From positions 448,046-512,045 of the forward strand of contig NW_022985442.1 of the NCBI RefSeq assembly GCF_010093595.1: a stretch of DNA of 64,000 nucleotides. The letters run 5' to 3'. Below, one piece after another: positions 8,706 to 20,354 of the stretch. The position numbers and the translations under genes are program-made. The notes beneath the pieces were generated by a model. The model was given only the letters and a program-made list of their open reading frames with translations. It was not told the DNA's origin and searched no databases. This DNA comes from Mytilinidion resinicola. Taxonomy: Eukaryota > Ascomycota > Dothideomycetes > Mytilinidiales > Mytilinidiaceae. Position 1 is the stretch's first letter. Each line of letters opens with the position of its first letter.

Positions 8706-10341
8706 TTATGTCGTTGCCCTTCGGCGATCAGAGCCTAAGATCCGTGGGGGTTCCTCCTTAAAAGCCTCTACAACTGCCAAAGTAGCCGGAAGCGCGACTG
8801 TTTTCTCTGTAGCAATATTCCCTCCCCACCTGATAAGGATTATCACGAGAGGTCCTAACCCAGTTAAAGAGGCAGCACCTATTCCAAGGGCTAGCCGGCC
8901 GCCGTTGAGTACTGCGCCGCCTACAGTCCAAGTAGCGACACCCGCGATTGCACTGATGATATTCCATCCTCCTGGATCAAGTACATTCCCAACTCCTCTG
9001 AGAAGTCCGCTCGGCGCAGCTGGGAGGTTGAACGTAACGTACGGCCTGCCCCGATGTTTCAGGCCTTCGACATGGAACGGTTGGAGTTCGTCTGGAAAGT
9101 GTAGCGGTTCGACTATCGAAATGGAGTATCATGCTGGGACAAGGAGATGGAAGACGACGTGTTTTCCGTCATCGCTCTCTTTGATCAAATTCTTCCTCGC
9201 TTCCAGTATGAGGACGCACAGCTTATCCAGGTCGTCTGATTTGGCGCAGAACGTTGTGGGAAGCGGGTTCCGTCTAAACAGTCTCCGGAATGCCGGGTAC
9301 CAGTCAGTGTCCGGGTGGTAGACGAAGAACCTGTGCTTGTCCGATGGCTGTTCTGTGGCCTCTTCGACAAAGTCATACACATGCCGGGCAAATCCGTCTG
9401 GACCACCGCTCCCTTGGACTTTTATACCATTCGAGTTCATCATCTCTTCGTAGATGCCGTCCAGCTTTGCTCCGATTTTCTTGAGCGCTTCTAAACCTTG
9501 ATGTACTTCGATTGCGAGGCCGACGATAGCAGCTTGCGTGAACTTCATGTGATAGTCGACGCGATCAACTAGTGAATTGCTGATGATTTGAACGCCGTTG
9601 ATACGTTTGGTGACAGCGTCCGAGTTCTTGGCTATTCTTTTGGCAGAGTCGGCAACTGCGGATGTGTTCTTTGCCGTGCGGCTCATATTCTCTGCCATGG
9701 ACTCCGCTGTGGTCTCGAGTGTTGCCCCTGTATTCGACATAATGCTGGTTTGCTCAATCGCTGCCCATTTTTGGGTTTCGTTCAGTGAAACAGTGCTTTC
9801 CCAGACCCGTGTCTGGTCTGCAGCGAGCTCCGGGAGACGCTTTTGGATGAACTGCGTCTAGGCTTTAGCTGCACTCCCCTCGTGCCACTTCTTGCGAACT
9901 TCGCAAACTTTGTCGATAACTGCTCCCCCGGCTTGCGCAGTCTTTATACGCGGGTCCATAATGACGGATATTGCGGGAACTTTGCGTGAAAGAGTTGTGT
10001 AGAGCCAACGGGAAAGCTGGAAAGACAGGGGACGGGGCCCAGCGTTATCGGCGATGTACTTCAAGTCTACGTCATGGAGTTCGACAATCAGCATGAGATA
10101 TACATACCTCATTTTAGGGCATCAGGCGATCAGTAACTTCGCTGCCTCATCCCAGGCTCTCCGCATGAATTACGGCACAGCTTTTCTTATCGTTGGTTTC
10201 TCGTGCCACATGGTGAATGCAATCGATTGGGCAAGAAGCAAAATGGGACTGAAGAGTACGGCGCTTACTGAGGCCGCCACTAACTAAGCCTCCTTCGATA
10301 GCCACTTGCCTCAAGTCTACGTATTGGATGCCTTTGGGCAT
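8706..10341 (-). pseudogene. RIP-killed gene of unknown function, about 507 codons
   Basis: A coherent protein can be followed on the minus strand from ATG at 10339-10341 to TAA at 8706-8708. Exon 1 is 10269-10341, with donor GTAAGC; a probable intron spans 10157-10268; exon 2 runs to 8706. Exon 2 holds three in-frame stops: TGA at 10123-10125, TAG at 9858-9860 and TGA at 9129-9131. Each is one C-to-T step from CGA or CAG. The middle (about 9560-9760) is an A/S/N/E-rich likely coiled coil (MSNTGATLETTAESMAENMS), then comes a DTDWYPAFRRLFRR segment. The last quarter is glycine-rich and hydrophobic (GGAVLNGGRLALGIGAA, then GLGPLVIILIRW), possibly membrane-inserting. I do not recognise the family. 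The gene model is inferred; the stops are seen directly. Confidence 0.6.
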
Positions 10342-11103
10342 AGCCTACAACGTGGCTGGTGCATAAACTAATGCGGACTCGTGAGCGTCTTACCGAGTCT
10401 AAGCCTGCGCGGCTCGGTCTTCGATAACGGCATGGAGGCACCAACAGCGGCGGAGCTGCCTCATAGACAAAATTTGTATTTGGACCCTGGGATGTGAAGG
10501 GCGCAAACCCTATAGTATTTCGACAATGCCTACACGAAAGGAGCCGAGGAGCGTCAACAGCAGAGGAGACAGGCTCCGCACAGCCACAGACATGACAGCC
10601 ACAGGCTAGGCGTATTTAAATAATGTAAGTAATTATAACGCGAGGGATCGTTTCGCACTGATGATCGCTTTGATTGGATGTGCCAACCCGCATGGCGACT
10701 TTTGCATGAATTTGCGCACTACAGCAGACACAGGGCTTATAATAACTTCCCAGCACTATCCCGAGGTTCTGACGCTCGGATAAGACCCTGTTATTAGTAT
10801 ATAGATTGGTAAGAGCTGGATCGCGGGGTGGACTCGTAGTAGGTTATAAGAGAAAGCATCCTTGAGGGGTTTTTTGGATCTTCGCGTGTCTCACGTCGTG
10901 AACCGCTTTTGTGCTCTTTTATAATCAATCGTCTATCGTACAACTTATACGGACGACGTTCATTAATAGTCGCTATTAGTGTACAGGTGAAGACGTTAGC
11001 CGCTACAGGAGAAGGAAAACCGGGGAATTATACAATTGACAAAGAAAAACAAAGGGAGGAAGTGGGGGATCAAGAACACAGGGTCTACATCCGTCGAAAG
11101 GTA
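10342..11103. other. intergenic, no gene seen
   Basis: Mixed sequence with short open frames on both strands that lack starts, domains or splice signals. It is the upstream region of the minus-strand pseudogene. Nothing supported. Confidence 0.4.
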
Positions 11104-11535
11104 TCAAACACTGATCTTTTTGTCAAAGAAGTCCTCGATAGACTCCCAGATTGCGTAACTTCCGGTGTCGAGCATGCAGCAGCCTGCCACATCATAATAT
11201 GAGATCATCCCGCCCTTTGTAATGACTTGCTGATACCATTCTTCGTCAACACCCACTCCCACGTAGTCAAAAACAAAGGCCAAAGCACCCACACAATCTG
11301 TCGCTGGTAACCTCACGGCGATGGACGCGGGTTCTGAGGAGGGTAGGGACAAATGGCCGAAAGCCTGCAATTTCGGGTGCAGTGAGGGGTTGTGCGCCTC
11401 GCTGTAGTGGCAAGAACAGGTTTGGATAAGAGCCGCGTGGAGGAGCTATGGCATAGGCATTCTGGCTAAGCGGAAGAGGTGGAAATGGAGGTGATAGGGC
11501 ATGCGGAATGGCGGTTGGTTGAGGTTGTTTGACAT
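11104..11535 (-). pseudogene. possible broken small gene
   Basis: On the minus strand an ATG at 11533-11535 (AGCCATGTCA context) opens a Pro-rich frame that soon stops. An adjacent frame continues with Pro-rich residues (SQNAYAIAPPRGSYPNLF). A third frame then runs to TGA at 11104-11106 with protein-like composition (CVGALAFVFDYVGVGV; AIWESIEDFF). This is compatible with one gene broken by frameshifts or with unrecognised introns. No family is recognised and confidence is low. Confidence 0.25.
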
Positions 11536-11634
11536 GGCTGTTGGTGCTGAGAGACGCGTCTCTGGGTTGTGGCTGTTGCTGTTAGTACATTAGATGTATA
11601 CTGAATCGAAGCAGTGGACGTAACCAGGACAACT

Positions 11635-12905
11635 CTACTCCTCACGCTCCTCCTCCTCTTTCTTGACCTCCCCCTCCCCTTGCCCCTCCCCCTCCCGAAT
11701 CATCCTCTCCCTCTCCTCCTGAATCACCCGCACAAGTAGCGCATCCTCCACCTCGTCCGTCCGCCCCCTCACCGCATACACCAGCCTCTGCGCCACCTCC
11801 GGCTCCCTCAGTCCGCGTGCATAAACCCGAAGCATCGCCACCCTGTCCATTCCCGTAGGCCCCGTGGGGTCATGCTGCGCGTACGCGATGAAGCGCATGA
11901 TCAGCTCACGCAGAGCTGGGTACTGCTGCTCGTAGACGACGCGGCCGGGCTCTTCGAGGAAGCGGCGGATACTGGTGGTGGTGTTTGTGGGCGTTGAGGT
12001 GGTCGAGGGGGGCTGCTTGAAGAGACTCGCGAGGTGGGTAGGAGGCTGTGGGGGCGCGGGCTTGAAGAGGTCTACGAGATTGGCAGGCGGTTGTGGGGGA
12101 TTGTGGGATGATGCGGGACGGCTGGTAGCTACGGAGCCTCCGCGCTGGCTGCCGCCGGAGGTGGTGGATGCTGGGGCCCAGGCGTGGACGTATCGTGGGT
12201 CAGTGATGGGGGTGGGTGGTCGGGAGCCTTGCGGTGTTTGTTGGTCAGGCTGCGGGCGAGGAGGAGGCTGCTCTTGGTGCCGGTTCTGGCCTTGGCCTTG
12301 ACCCAGGTTGCGGTTCTGATCCTGATTCTCCCAATCGTGTGGCAACGGGCTGCCCTGCGAAGCACCTTGGTGTGCAGTTGGCCGGCTGGAAGGAGCCGCT
12401 GGAGGGGCATTGGGGGCTCTGGCCTGCTGTATTTGCTTCGCAGGTCGGTAACGCAGGCCCTGTCCAGGCACGTACGGAGTTGAACCAAAGTCATTTGGGC
12501 TATTGGCTCGGACTGAATAGAAGTTAGATGAATAAAGATCAAGATAGTAGGTCCGCCAGTTGATCTACGGATATGATCCCTCCCACTGCTTCTCTAGGGC
12601 AGATTTAACATACCTTGCGTGATTAGCGACGCTGGCACTATGTCCGGGGCGTGTGGAGGAAGGAAGGGGTTCCTCGGCAAAGACGCAGGTAGTGGCAGGA
12701 AGGCCGACGCATTGGGGTTCATAGGCCCAGCTGGAGCGCCACTTGGCTGGGTGAAGTGGCCTCCCGGGAGCCCTTGCTGACCATACTGCGGTTGAGAGTA
12801 CTGCTGCTGAGGTGGCTGGCCCTGGCCCTGGCGTCCGTCGCGGTTTGGGCCCCGGCGACCCTTTCTACCCTTCTTGCTATTTGAGTTATTGTTGTTGGAA
12901 GACAT
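11635..12905 (-). CDS. hypothetical low-complexity Q/G/P-rich protein, 389 aa
   Basis: Two exons: 12614-12905 and 11635-12512, joined across a 101-nt intron (donor GTATGT, acceptor TTCAG) that restores one frame of 389 codons. The N-terminus is basic and N/S/K/G-rich (NNNNSNSKKGRKGRRGPN). It is followed by Q-, G- and P-rich tracts typical of disordered RNA-binding or condensate-forming proteins. A likely helical region near the C-terminus (RFLEEPGRVVYEQQYPALRE and onward) ends in a run of acidic residues. There is no known domain. The next gene upstream (13522-15297) lies on the same strand. The function is unknown; RNA association would be only a guess from composition. Confidence 0.72.
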
Positions 12906-13521
12906 GGCTGCTGTCCTAGTCTTTGGTCAGTAATCGTAGATCAGGAGCTTGCTATGATGATACTGTTCGACAGACGACGCCGTACGGAGGAGCTTGAAGT
13001 ACTAGCCCGATTCTGCAAAAAGAGTGTGCGGTGGACCAGGTCTGGAGCGTGCTAGAAAGTGGAGGATAACTTACGTGCTTCGGAGGAGTACACTGGCAAG
13101 GAGTGGAGGATCAGACACTGATCGTTGAAGCGCTGGTGATGTAGGTATGAGCTTGAGGAGCTCTAGCGTGTTGGAGAAATTTGTAGCTGTGTTTGTGGGA
13201 GGTCCAAAATAGGAAGCTAGCGCAAGAGCTCCAAACTTGTCACTGCATATCTGGTGACTAAGCGAATAGAGAATTGTTGAGAAGAAGTAGAGCTAGAGAC
13301 CGCCAAAGAACGTGCTGGGATGGAAAAGCAGGTCTAGAAGCGTGAAGATACTCAGGCTACCATTCGCTGATGCCATGGAAGAGCTAGTGTGGAAGTGTAC
13401 AGAAAATAAGATATGCCTACCTAAACGCTTTAGACTACAAGAGATACCTACAGATGTAACAAACAGTAACAAACCAGAACGCCGTGAGCCAAAACAGTAC
13501 CCCAAAGAACCTCAAACCTGC
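12906..13521. other. promoter-side gap, no gene seen
   Basis: 616 bp between two minus-strand genes. It must hold the 5' region of the 389-aa gene and the 3' end of the 591-aa gene. I find no RNA gene, repeat or supported frame. Confidence 0.4.
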
Positions 13522-15297
13522 CTACCTCTCGTCGTTGTCACACTCTTGTTCCAGCTCCTCTGCGGCATCCACCTTTTCGTCCTCTTCAATGACCTCCATC
13601 TCCTCCACCGCCCTCATCTCCACCGGGACCTCCCCCTTCCGATACGCCTCCCCAAACCTCTCAACTTCCAGCTTCACGCTACCAGCCGTCCTCTCGACCC
13701 TCACGTCTCCATTCAATACCTCCCCCTCGAAGCGCTCATTCAACATCTCCACCAGCTTCTCCATATCAATCTCCGGCTCCTTCCCCATGACCTCCGCAAT
13801 ACACTTCCTTTCCGCGAGGCAGAAATTATCCACCGCTCCCTTCGGCGGGTACGACGGGAAGACATACCCCGGCCTCTCATACAGCTCGGCATTTCTTCGC
13901 TGTTCCTTCCTCAACTGCGCAAGACTACGCGGATGCACTGTCGCCCCACTCGCATTGTACGCCTCCACAAACCCATCATCAAGACTCCTCATCGGCCTCT
14001 CATTCAGCATAGCATGCAACACCCTCTGCTCCCTCCACCCGAAATCATCCCTCGCCACAGCCTTCGCAGTTTCCGGCGGCACAGCGCCAACGTCGTACCA
14101 CCGCTTCGCGCGGTTATACTCCGCATCCAAACTCGCCCGGCTGCGCCCCTCCCGTGGCTTCCAGTAGTTCCCGACCAGCTTCCCCTCGAAGCGCGCGTTG
14201 AAGCGCGCTTCGAGGTCTCTGCGGGCGCCTTTGCGGCCGCCCCTGCTCTCCTGCGTAGTGGAAGTGGAAGTTGATGTGGACTTGTCTTTCTCGCGCGCGA
14301 TCCACTCCCGCTCTTCCGTCTCGTAGGGCACGCAGACTTTCCGCTGCAGCACCCCCGTGATCCGGCGTATGTTCTGCGCGCGGTCGATGTTCAGCTGGCG
14401 GATCGTCGCGCGGCAGCTCCAGTCGCGCGGGACGGGGTGGCGGACGACTACGGGAGTGTTGCGGGGTTCGCCGGTGCGTGGGTCGATGCGCGTGTCTAGG
14501 AGCTTTAGGACTAGGAGCGTGGCTTGGTCGAATGCGGGCCCGGGGATTGGGTGGCCGAATTTGTTGGTACAGCCTTTGGGGAGTTGGGGGGGTATGAAGC
14601 GGGAGCCGCGTTTGAAGGTGTGGTCGGCGAAGAGGGCGGGGAGGGTGTAGTCGTGCGGAGACTGAGTGGTCGTGCGGGCGGCCCAGTGGGTGTGGGAGGG
14701 CAAGTGGTATTTTGAGGCGTGGGAGGTGTAGGCGCCGCGTTTGCGTTTTGGGGGGTCATCGTCGTGGGGTTCTGGGGTGTTGGTGTCGTCAGTGGGCTCT
14801 GCGGTGTCGAGGATGGTAAAGAGTGGCTCTATCTCCTCGTCTAGGCCAGCCCAGAGCGGAGGGGGGACTGGCTGCTGTAATGGTTGTTCGGGTGGGGCTG
14901 GTGAGCTTGATCTAGTATGCTTTGAAGATAAGATTCTAGTGTTGGGGTCAGAAGAGACCCCTGGTGCTGAGAAGTCCCCAGTCACAGAATCGAAAGACAG
15001 GCGTGTGATTGGAGATACAGGCGGAGGCTGGATGCTACCTTGTATGGATATCTCCCCCTGTATGCGAGCCTTCTGGGTGGGAGGTCCAGTCTCCGCATCG
15101 GAATCCTCCTCGTCTTGGTTGCTTGTTGACGAGGCATCTTCCTTGCAAGTACGTCTCTTCTTTGGACAGGAAGGCGATGAAGCACAAGATATATCTCGTG
15201 GTTCTGAATTGGTCCCCTGAGTGGCAGTGTCTCCAGACGATATGGAGGAAATGGCAGACGCACGTCTCTTGGGGCGTAAGGTGAGGGAGCAGGTCAT
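13522..15297 (-). CDS. hypothetical fungal protein, 591 aa, with WS/TIRQ and WYDxGxxP motifs
   Basis: Single-exon frame of 591 codons, ATG at 15295-15297, stop at 13522. The first 180 residues are Ser/Pro-rich and disordered, with basic KRR clusters that could act as nuclear signals (PKRRAS; KKRRTCK; PPKRKRG). The ordered part includes RDWSCRATIRQLNIDRAQNI, TEEREWIAREK and EYNRAKRWYDVGAVPP. The C-terminus is strongly acidic (EEMEVIEEDEK). The same three blocks, in the same order, occur in the smaller protein at 59605-60418, so they mark a small fungal family. The function is unknown. The long Glu/Asp and Ser-rich ends and basic patches suggest a nuclear protein, as an inference only. Confidence 0.78.
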   Translation of the reverse strand: MTCSLTLRPKRRASAISSISSGDTATQGTNSEPRDISCASSPSCPKKRRTCKEDASSTSNQDEEDSDAETGPPTQKARIQGEISIQGSIQPPPVSPITRLSFDSVTGDFSAPGVSSDPNTRILSSKHTRSSSPAPPEQPLQQPVPPPLWAGLDEEIEPLFTILDTAEPTDDTNTPEPHDDDPPKRKRGAYTSHASKYHLPSHTHWAARTTTQSPHDYTLPALFADHTFKRGSRFIPPQLPKGCTNKFGHPIPGPAFDQATLLVLKLLDTRIDPRTGEPRNTPVVVRHPVPRDWSCRATIRQLNIDRAQNIRRITGVLQRKVCVPYETEEREWIAREKDKSTSTSTSTTQESRGGRKGARRDLEARFNARFEGKLVGNYWKPREGRSRASLDAEYNRAKRWYDVGAVPPETAKAVARDDFGWREQRVLHAMLNERPMRSLDDGFVEAYNASGATVHPRSLAQLRKEQRRNAELYERPGYVFPSYPPKGAVDNFCLAERKCIAEVMGKEPEIDMEKLVEMLNERFEGEVLNGDVRVERTAGSVKLEVERFGEAYRKGEVPVEMRAVEEMEVIEEDEKVDAAEELEQECDNDER

Positions 15298-17289
15298 TTC
15301 GGAGAATGATGAACTATCTTAAGATGAGGACTTTTTCGGAGCAGGACTCACTTCCACAGCGTAAGCTGGCTAACTTGCAATAGTGATAGAAGGCGGTATG
15401 CGTAGGAAATGCTCTCAGGGAGTTCACGCAGGTCCTTTTAACCGGATAGCTACAGGTTGTGTCCTACGTTCCCTTGAATGGATTCTGAGCGTCGAGACTC
15501 TCACGAAGAGAGCTGTCATTATCTTTGAGTTTCGTGCGCCTAGTTGTTCTTTGAACGAGCAGACGACTACAACATTCTACGCCCAGCGAAAGACACATCG
15601 TGGGCAAAGAAAGCGTAAGACACTGAGTAGCTTGATAGACGCTGCAAAGCTGCTCGAAGACAGCGAGATATCGTTGTTCTTTTCAAAGAAGACGACTGAG
15701 ACACGAGAATCGCTTCCGTTGTTTAGTTTGCAGGCGTACTGCTACGTGGGTAGAACAAGGGAAGGTGTCATAGCTCATAGACGAGAGACATTTGACTCAC
15801 GATAAACTGGTAGCCTACGATAAACTGGTAGCCTACTCACGATAAACTGGTCGCCCACTCACGATAAACCGGTAGCCTAAGCTACAGAGTCACCAAAGTA
15901 GGGATATTCATGATAACCATGATGTAGAAAAAAAGTTCCATGGAAATGTTCATGAAAGGACTGTGCATAGAAAGCGGTTCGCTACTTCCCCGCGGACCTG
16001 AGTCGTGGATCAAATCGACATGAATATTATTCTAATAAACCTCTGTCGAAGGCACTCAACTTTCTCTTACACAGACAGACTGTTGAATCGTAGTAGGCCT
16101 GCGGAGGCAGGTTCCGAGAGAGAACCGCTGGATGACTCGAGATATGAGATTTCCAGTAGACTTCGAGAATCGGCAAGAAGAGCACAGAGATTTTCTCGGG
16201 ACACTATACCGAGAAGCTTGATCGAATTGAGTCAGGATCGACGACCGGCACGGTAGAGAAGGGCCGAGACTCCAGTGTCCGTCCTCTCAAGGAGAAGCTT
16301 CTCGAGAAAGAAGCCAACAGCAGAGCGCCGTATTTCATCCAGATTGCCTAGACTGTGAGTAGGATCGCGACTGCTCAAATACCATAAGAAGAGGCCTTTG
16401 GAAAGATGCCAAGAAATAGTAGCGGAGTTCCAAGGTTGAGGTCGGAGCAGGCTTTGGTCACCTACAGGTATCGTGAAGCTTGCAGTCATGAAGTTTGAGC
16501 GAGGATTTTACGCGTCATTCCTCCTTGACTTGTTTATCCGTACATGTCCATATACACATGTCCATGACTGGGTCATATAAGACGCGTTATTGTTGAATAG
16601 GGATGAGTCGGTGAGCTCTCGCGATGGATTTTGATGAGGCATGAACGAGCACATGGCCGCCGCGCAATAAAGGAGGCATCCGCAGCAGCCGGCACCAAAG
16701 TAGTGACCTCCCTGATGGAGGATGGCAAAAGTAGATGTTCAGCAAGGGAGAGCGGCAGTTATTGGGGACAATGGCGATATTAATTTGCGGAGAAAAGGCG
16801 TGGATGCGGCCAATAATGGGAGGCCGTGATGCGCCAAGGGCGATGATCGAGCAAGGACCCTCTCCTTTCTGATAACGGCAAGCTTGACCCCTTCACGACC
16901 TGTCCGCCAACCCCCCCTCCTCCACGACTCACACTCCTTTGGCCGTCCTGTATATCTGTTTTAGCTGCATTGTCGCTCATTATCAGTACATACAAATCGG
17001 AACCAGCGAGCAAATCTCAAGGCGCCTGCATAACCTGGATTTAAGTTTCCTTCGGCCTTCGAGCTCCCACCCGACCCTCCTTTTGAAACACCAAGCCCGC
17101 CAGCACTGTTTGTAGCTGCATCACCACGCCTATTCTACCAGGCCCGGCGGCACGAGATACTCCGACCGACAGGACGACCTCGCGGGGTCGTTGTCTTGTG
17201 TAACCGCGCGCCCGCAGTCTTCACCAAAGCTCTCTCCAGGAGCTCCTTCCTCAGATGTTACTATATTGAGCGCGCATTATATATTCACC
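15298..17289. other. 2-kb gap: 5' region of two divergent genes plus a minisatellite
   Basis: This region separates the minus-strand 591-aa gene from the plus-strand TBC gene and must contain both promoters. Apart from the short tandem repeat at 15798-15879 I see no gene. Open frames of 60-140 codons here lack domains and sensible starts. A C/T-rich stretch at about 17040-17200 lies just before the TBC start codon and is typical of fungal promoters. Confidence 0.45.
15798..15879. repeat. minisatellite, four copies of about 19-22 bp
   Basis: The phrase CACGATAAACTGGTAGCCTA occurs four times in a row with small changes. One copy lacks the first bases, one has TCGCCCA for TAGCCTA, and one has ACCGG for ACTGG. 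Confidence 0.85.
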
Positions 17290-20200
17290 ATGGATCTGGA
17301 GACTACCGATCCTGTCCATAAGGCGGCGGAGGCAGTAAAGCGCTCGCCGCGAACGCATGTAGACAGCCAGCCGCTACCCACCGATTCCATGGTCACCGTG
17401 AGCCTGTCTGAGTCGGACGCAAGCCAGATGATAGAGACAGAAGAGGAGGATACACGCCAATCACGGCAACCTCAGATCAAGATAGACACGCGGAGACTTT
17501 CATCACGACCATCGTCACAGGACATCCTGCGTGGTTCTACCTCGCGAGACTCCAGCCAGGACGCCACAATCACGCCCGACTCCCCGACCTTACGTCGAGA
17601 CCCGCGGAGACTTAGCCCTCCTACAACACCGAACCGCAGTCGAAGCGACAGCAATGAGTCGGGTCGCAGTGTACAAGTGGACTGGGAAGAGTTGGAGAAG
17701 ACAGAGGAGCAGGAGCCGCGGAAGAAGGGATCTGACGATGTATGTTCTCACAACCACCTAGAAATGGACATGGCTAACGTGTGCAGTCAATGGCCTTGCT
17801 TCTAGCCCGCCTCGAACAAGAAAACAACGCAATAGCCACAGACCCGAAATCCGGCCTCAAAGCACGGTCTCGCAGCCAGTCTCGACCACCTTCGATACAT
17901 CAGCTGAAGAAGCTAGTCGCAGAACAAGATGGCGCCACGGTCCGATTCTCCCTGCTACCATCCCCACCACCGATGACCGAGCTCGAATTCTGGGCAGCCC
18001 TCGTCCGGGACTATCCGCAAACCATACAACGGCTCCCGACACTCACACTGAATAAGATAAGAGGCGGTATTCCAGCTCCTCTGCGGGGAGTGGTCTGGCA
18101 GAGTATGGCAGGATCGCGAGATCGCCTAATAGAGGACCAGTACGAGTCGCTGTGTGGACAGTCAAGTTCGTACGAGAACATAATCAACAAGGACATTGGC
18201 AGGAGTTTCCCCGGTGTTGACATGTTCCGCGATCCGGAAGGCGAAGGCCAGAAGATGATGGGACGGGTGCTGAAATGCTTCAGCTTGTATGACAACAAGA
18301 TTGGCTACTGCCAGGGACTAGGCTTCCTAGTCGGCCCGTTGCTGATGCAGATGGGTGACAAGGAAGCCTTTTGCGTTCTTGTTCGGTAAGGCATCGATCT
18401 CTAAATGCTGGGATTACCACTAACTCTCTCCAGACTCATGGAGGACTACGACCTGAGGTCCTGCTTTCTCCCTGATCTTTCTGGGCTACATCTCCGAATC
18501 TATCAGTTCCAGCAATTGCTGAAGCAGCATATGCCAGAACTGTCAGCACATCTCGACGCTCTTCAGGTCGATGCGGCATACCTCTCCCAGTGGTTTCTTT
18601 CATTCTTCGCGGTCACATGCCCATTGCCAATGCTTTTCCGGATATACGATGTCATCTTTGCCGAGGGCGCGTCTGAGACGATCATGCGCGTTGCCCTGTC
18701 TATCATGAAGAGAAACGAGGAGAAGATATTAGCATCCAGTGAGTTCGAGGATGTCATGCAACTTCTGCTATCGCGAGCGCTCTGGGACCCCTATGGACGC
18801 AACGCGAGGTCGGCCGATGAGCTCGTCAACGACTTTGTGAGCTTCACCGGCGTAGTGACGCGGGACAGCCTGCAGGTTCTCGAGGCGGGCTTCAAGGCGC
18901 AGAAGGATGAAGGAGGGGTGAAGCCTGGCGTCCAAAAGACTGCGACGTCGTTCCTTGGTAGACTCTGGGCGCCAAGCAGCTCGTCCACCAAATCTGTTTC
19001 TCTCAGCCCGAACCTTTCCGCTCCCTCACGACCTGTTAGCTTTCTTCGCCGGACACCATCCAAACAAAGCATTGCATCCACTCTCAACTCCGTTGAGGGA
19101 GGTTCAGACGCCAGTCACGCCAGCACCGCTCCCACAGAGACATCGAGTACCTCTCGAGTCTCATCGGCAGACGCGCTTTCCATCAAATCAACTGCAGAGT
19201 CTGTCGCGCCATCAGTCAGAATGACCGTCTCCAACAAAGACAAGGATCTGCACGGCCAGATCGAGGAGCTGCTGCTGCATATCAGCCAGATGCAAAAAGA
19301 TCACACTTCACTAACCGAGGAGCTCCAAAGGGAGCGCGAAGAACGACGCGAAGATCAGCGCGCTGTCCGCACTGTTGTTGATCGTATCAAAACTATGCAC
19401 CCGTCCACCTCCCACCATCACCCTAGCCACAAACGCGGCGCTTCCCTATCCCAACTCTTGACTGTCGGATTGGGCGGCTCATCACAGTCCCCCACAGTAC
19501 CCGCCGACGTCGTCACTCTTGTCGAGGGCCTCGATACCCGCTTCCCAGCCAACAAATCTCACCGCCGCCAATCCTCCGCCTTCGAGACAAAGGAATTTCT
19601 TCGCGAATCCCTCGCCCGCACTAAAGAGCAGCTGAATGGCGAAGCAACCCGCACACATACCCTCCAACGCCAATTGGACGAGCGCGACAAGGATCTTGCT
19701 TCCGCGCAAGAAGTCATCCGCGAAACGAGGCACCGGCTTCAAGAATCATACTCCGAGAGACAACGCCTCGACAAGGTGGTGAATGATCTCCGCGCTTCCG
19801 CTCGCAAAGGCTCGATCCCATGGTCGCCTGCCGATACTAGCCCAGACAGCTCTACCCCTCCGTCTCTCACGAGGTCTGATACCGCTGACACGACCGCCTC
19901 GAATGTGAGTGTGGGTGGTTTGAGGGAATTCAAGCTTAACCGCGCTGGCTCGGTGAAGCAGCAACAAAATTTCGCGAAGCGCTCGAGCAGTCTAGCTACT
20001 CAATCCGTGCTTGCTACCGAGAACCACGCACCGGCCGACAACGAAGCACTTCTATTAGAACTAGTAACCGCGAAAACGTCTGAGGCCGTTGCACGGCAGG
20101 AACTGGAAGAGCTAAAGGGGAAGATGGAGGCAATGCGTAGGGCAATGACCGGCGGTGTGGGAAGTCCCGGTGGTAGTGGAGTGAGCCCCGGGCATAAAGC

Positions 20201-20354
20201 CACCCCGAGCGAGGTCAGTAGTGGGTTCTTTGGGGCGAGGCTGGCTACGCCGAGCCCAGGTAGCGTGGGGACGCAGTCGGCGCAAGCTGGAAGCTTTTGG
20301 GGCTGGGGGAAGAGGAGTGTGAGTACACTGGCTGGCGGAGAAGGCGTGGCGTGA
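17290..20354 (+). CDS. TBC-domain Rab GTPase-activating protein with C-terminal coiled coils (Gyp5/EVI5-like), 989 aa
   Basis: Three exons: 17290-17739, 17787-18385 and 18434-20354. The introns are 47 and 48 nt with GTATGT and GTAAGG donors, and the frame is restored to 989 aa. TBC proteins stimulate GTP hydrolysis on Rab GTPases in membrane traffic. The domain covers about residues 241-445. Both catalytic fingers are intact: the arginine finger in INKDIGR (283-289) and the glutamine finger in YCQG (324-327). The N-terminal part is Ser/Pro/Arg-rich and probably disordered. The C-terminal half has two long coiled coils (about QIEELLLHISQMQKD and LRESLARTKEQLNGE) separated by Ser-rich linkers. 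TBC followed by coiled coil resembles yeast Gyp5, a GAP for Ypt1/Sec4, but the exact Rab cannot be told from sequence. Confidence 0.92.
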
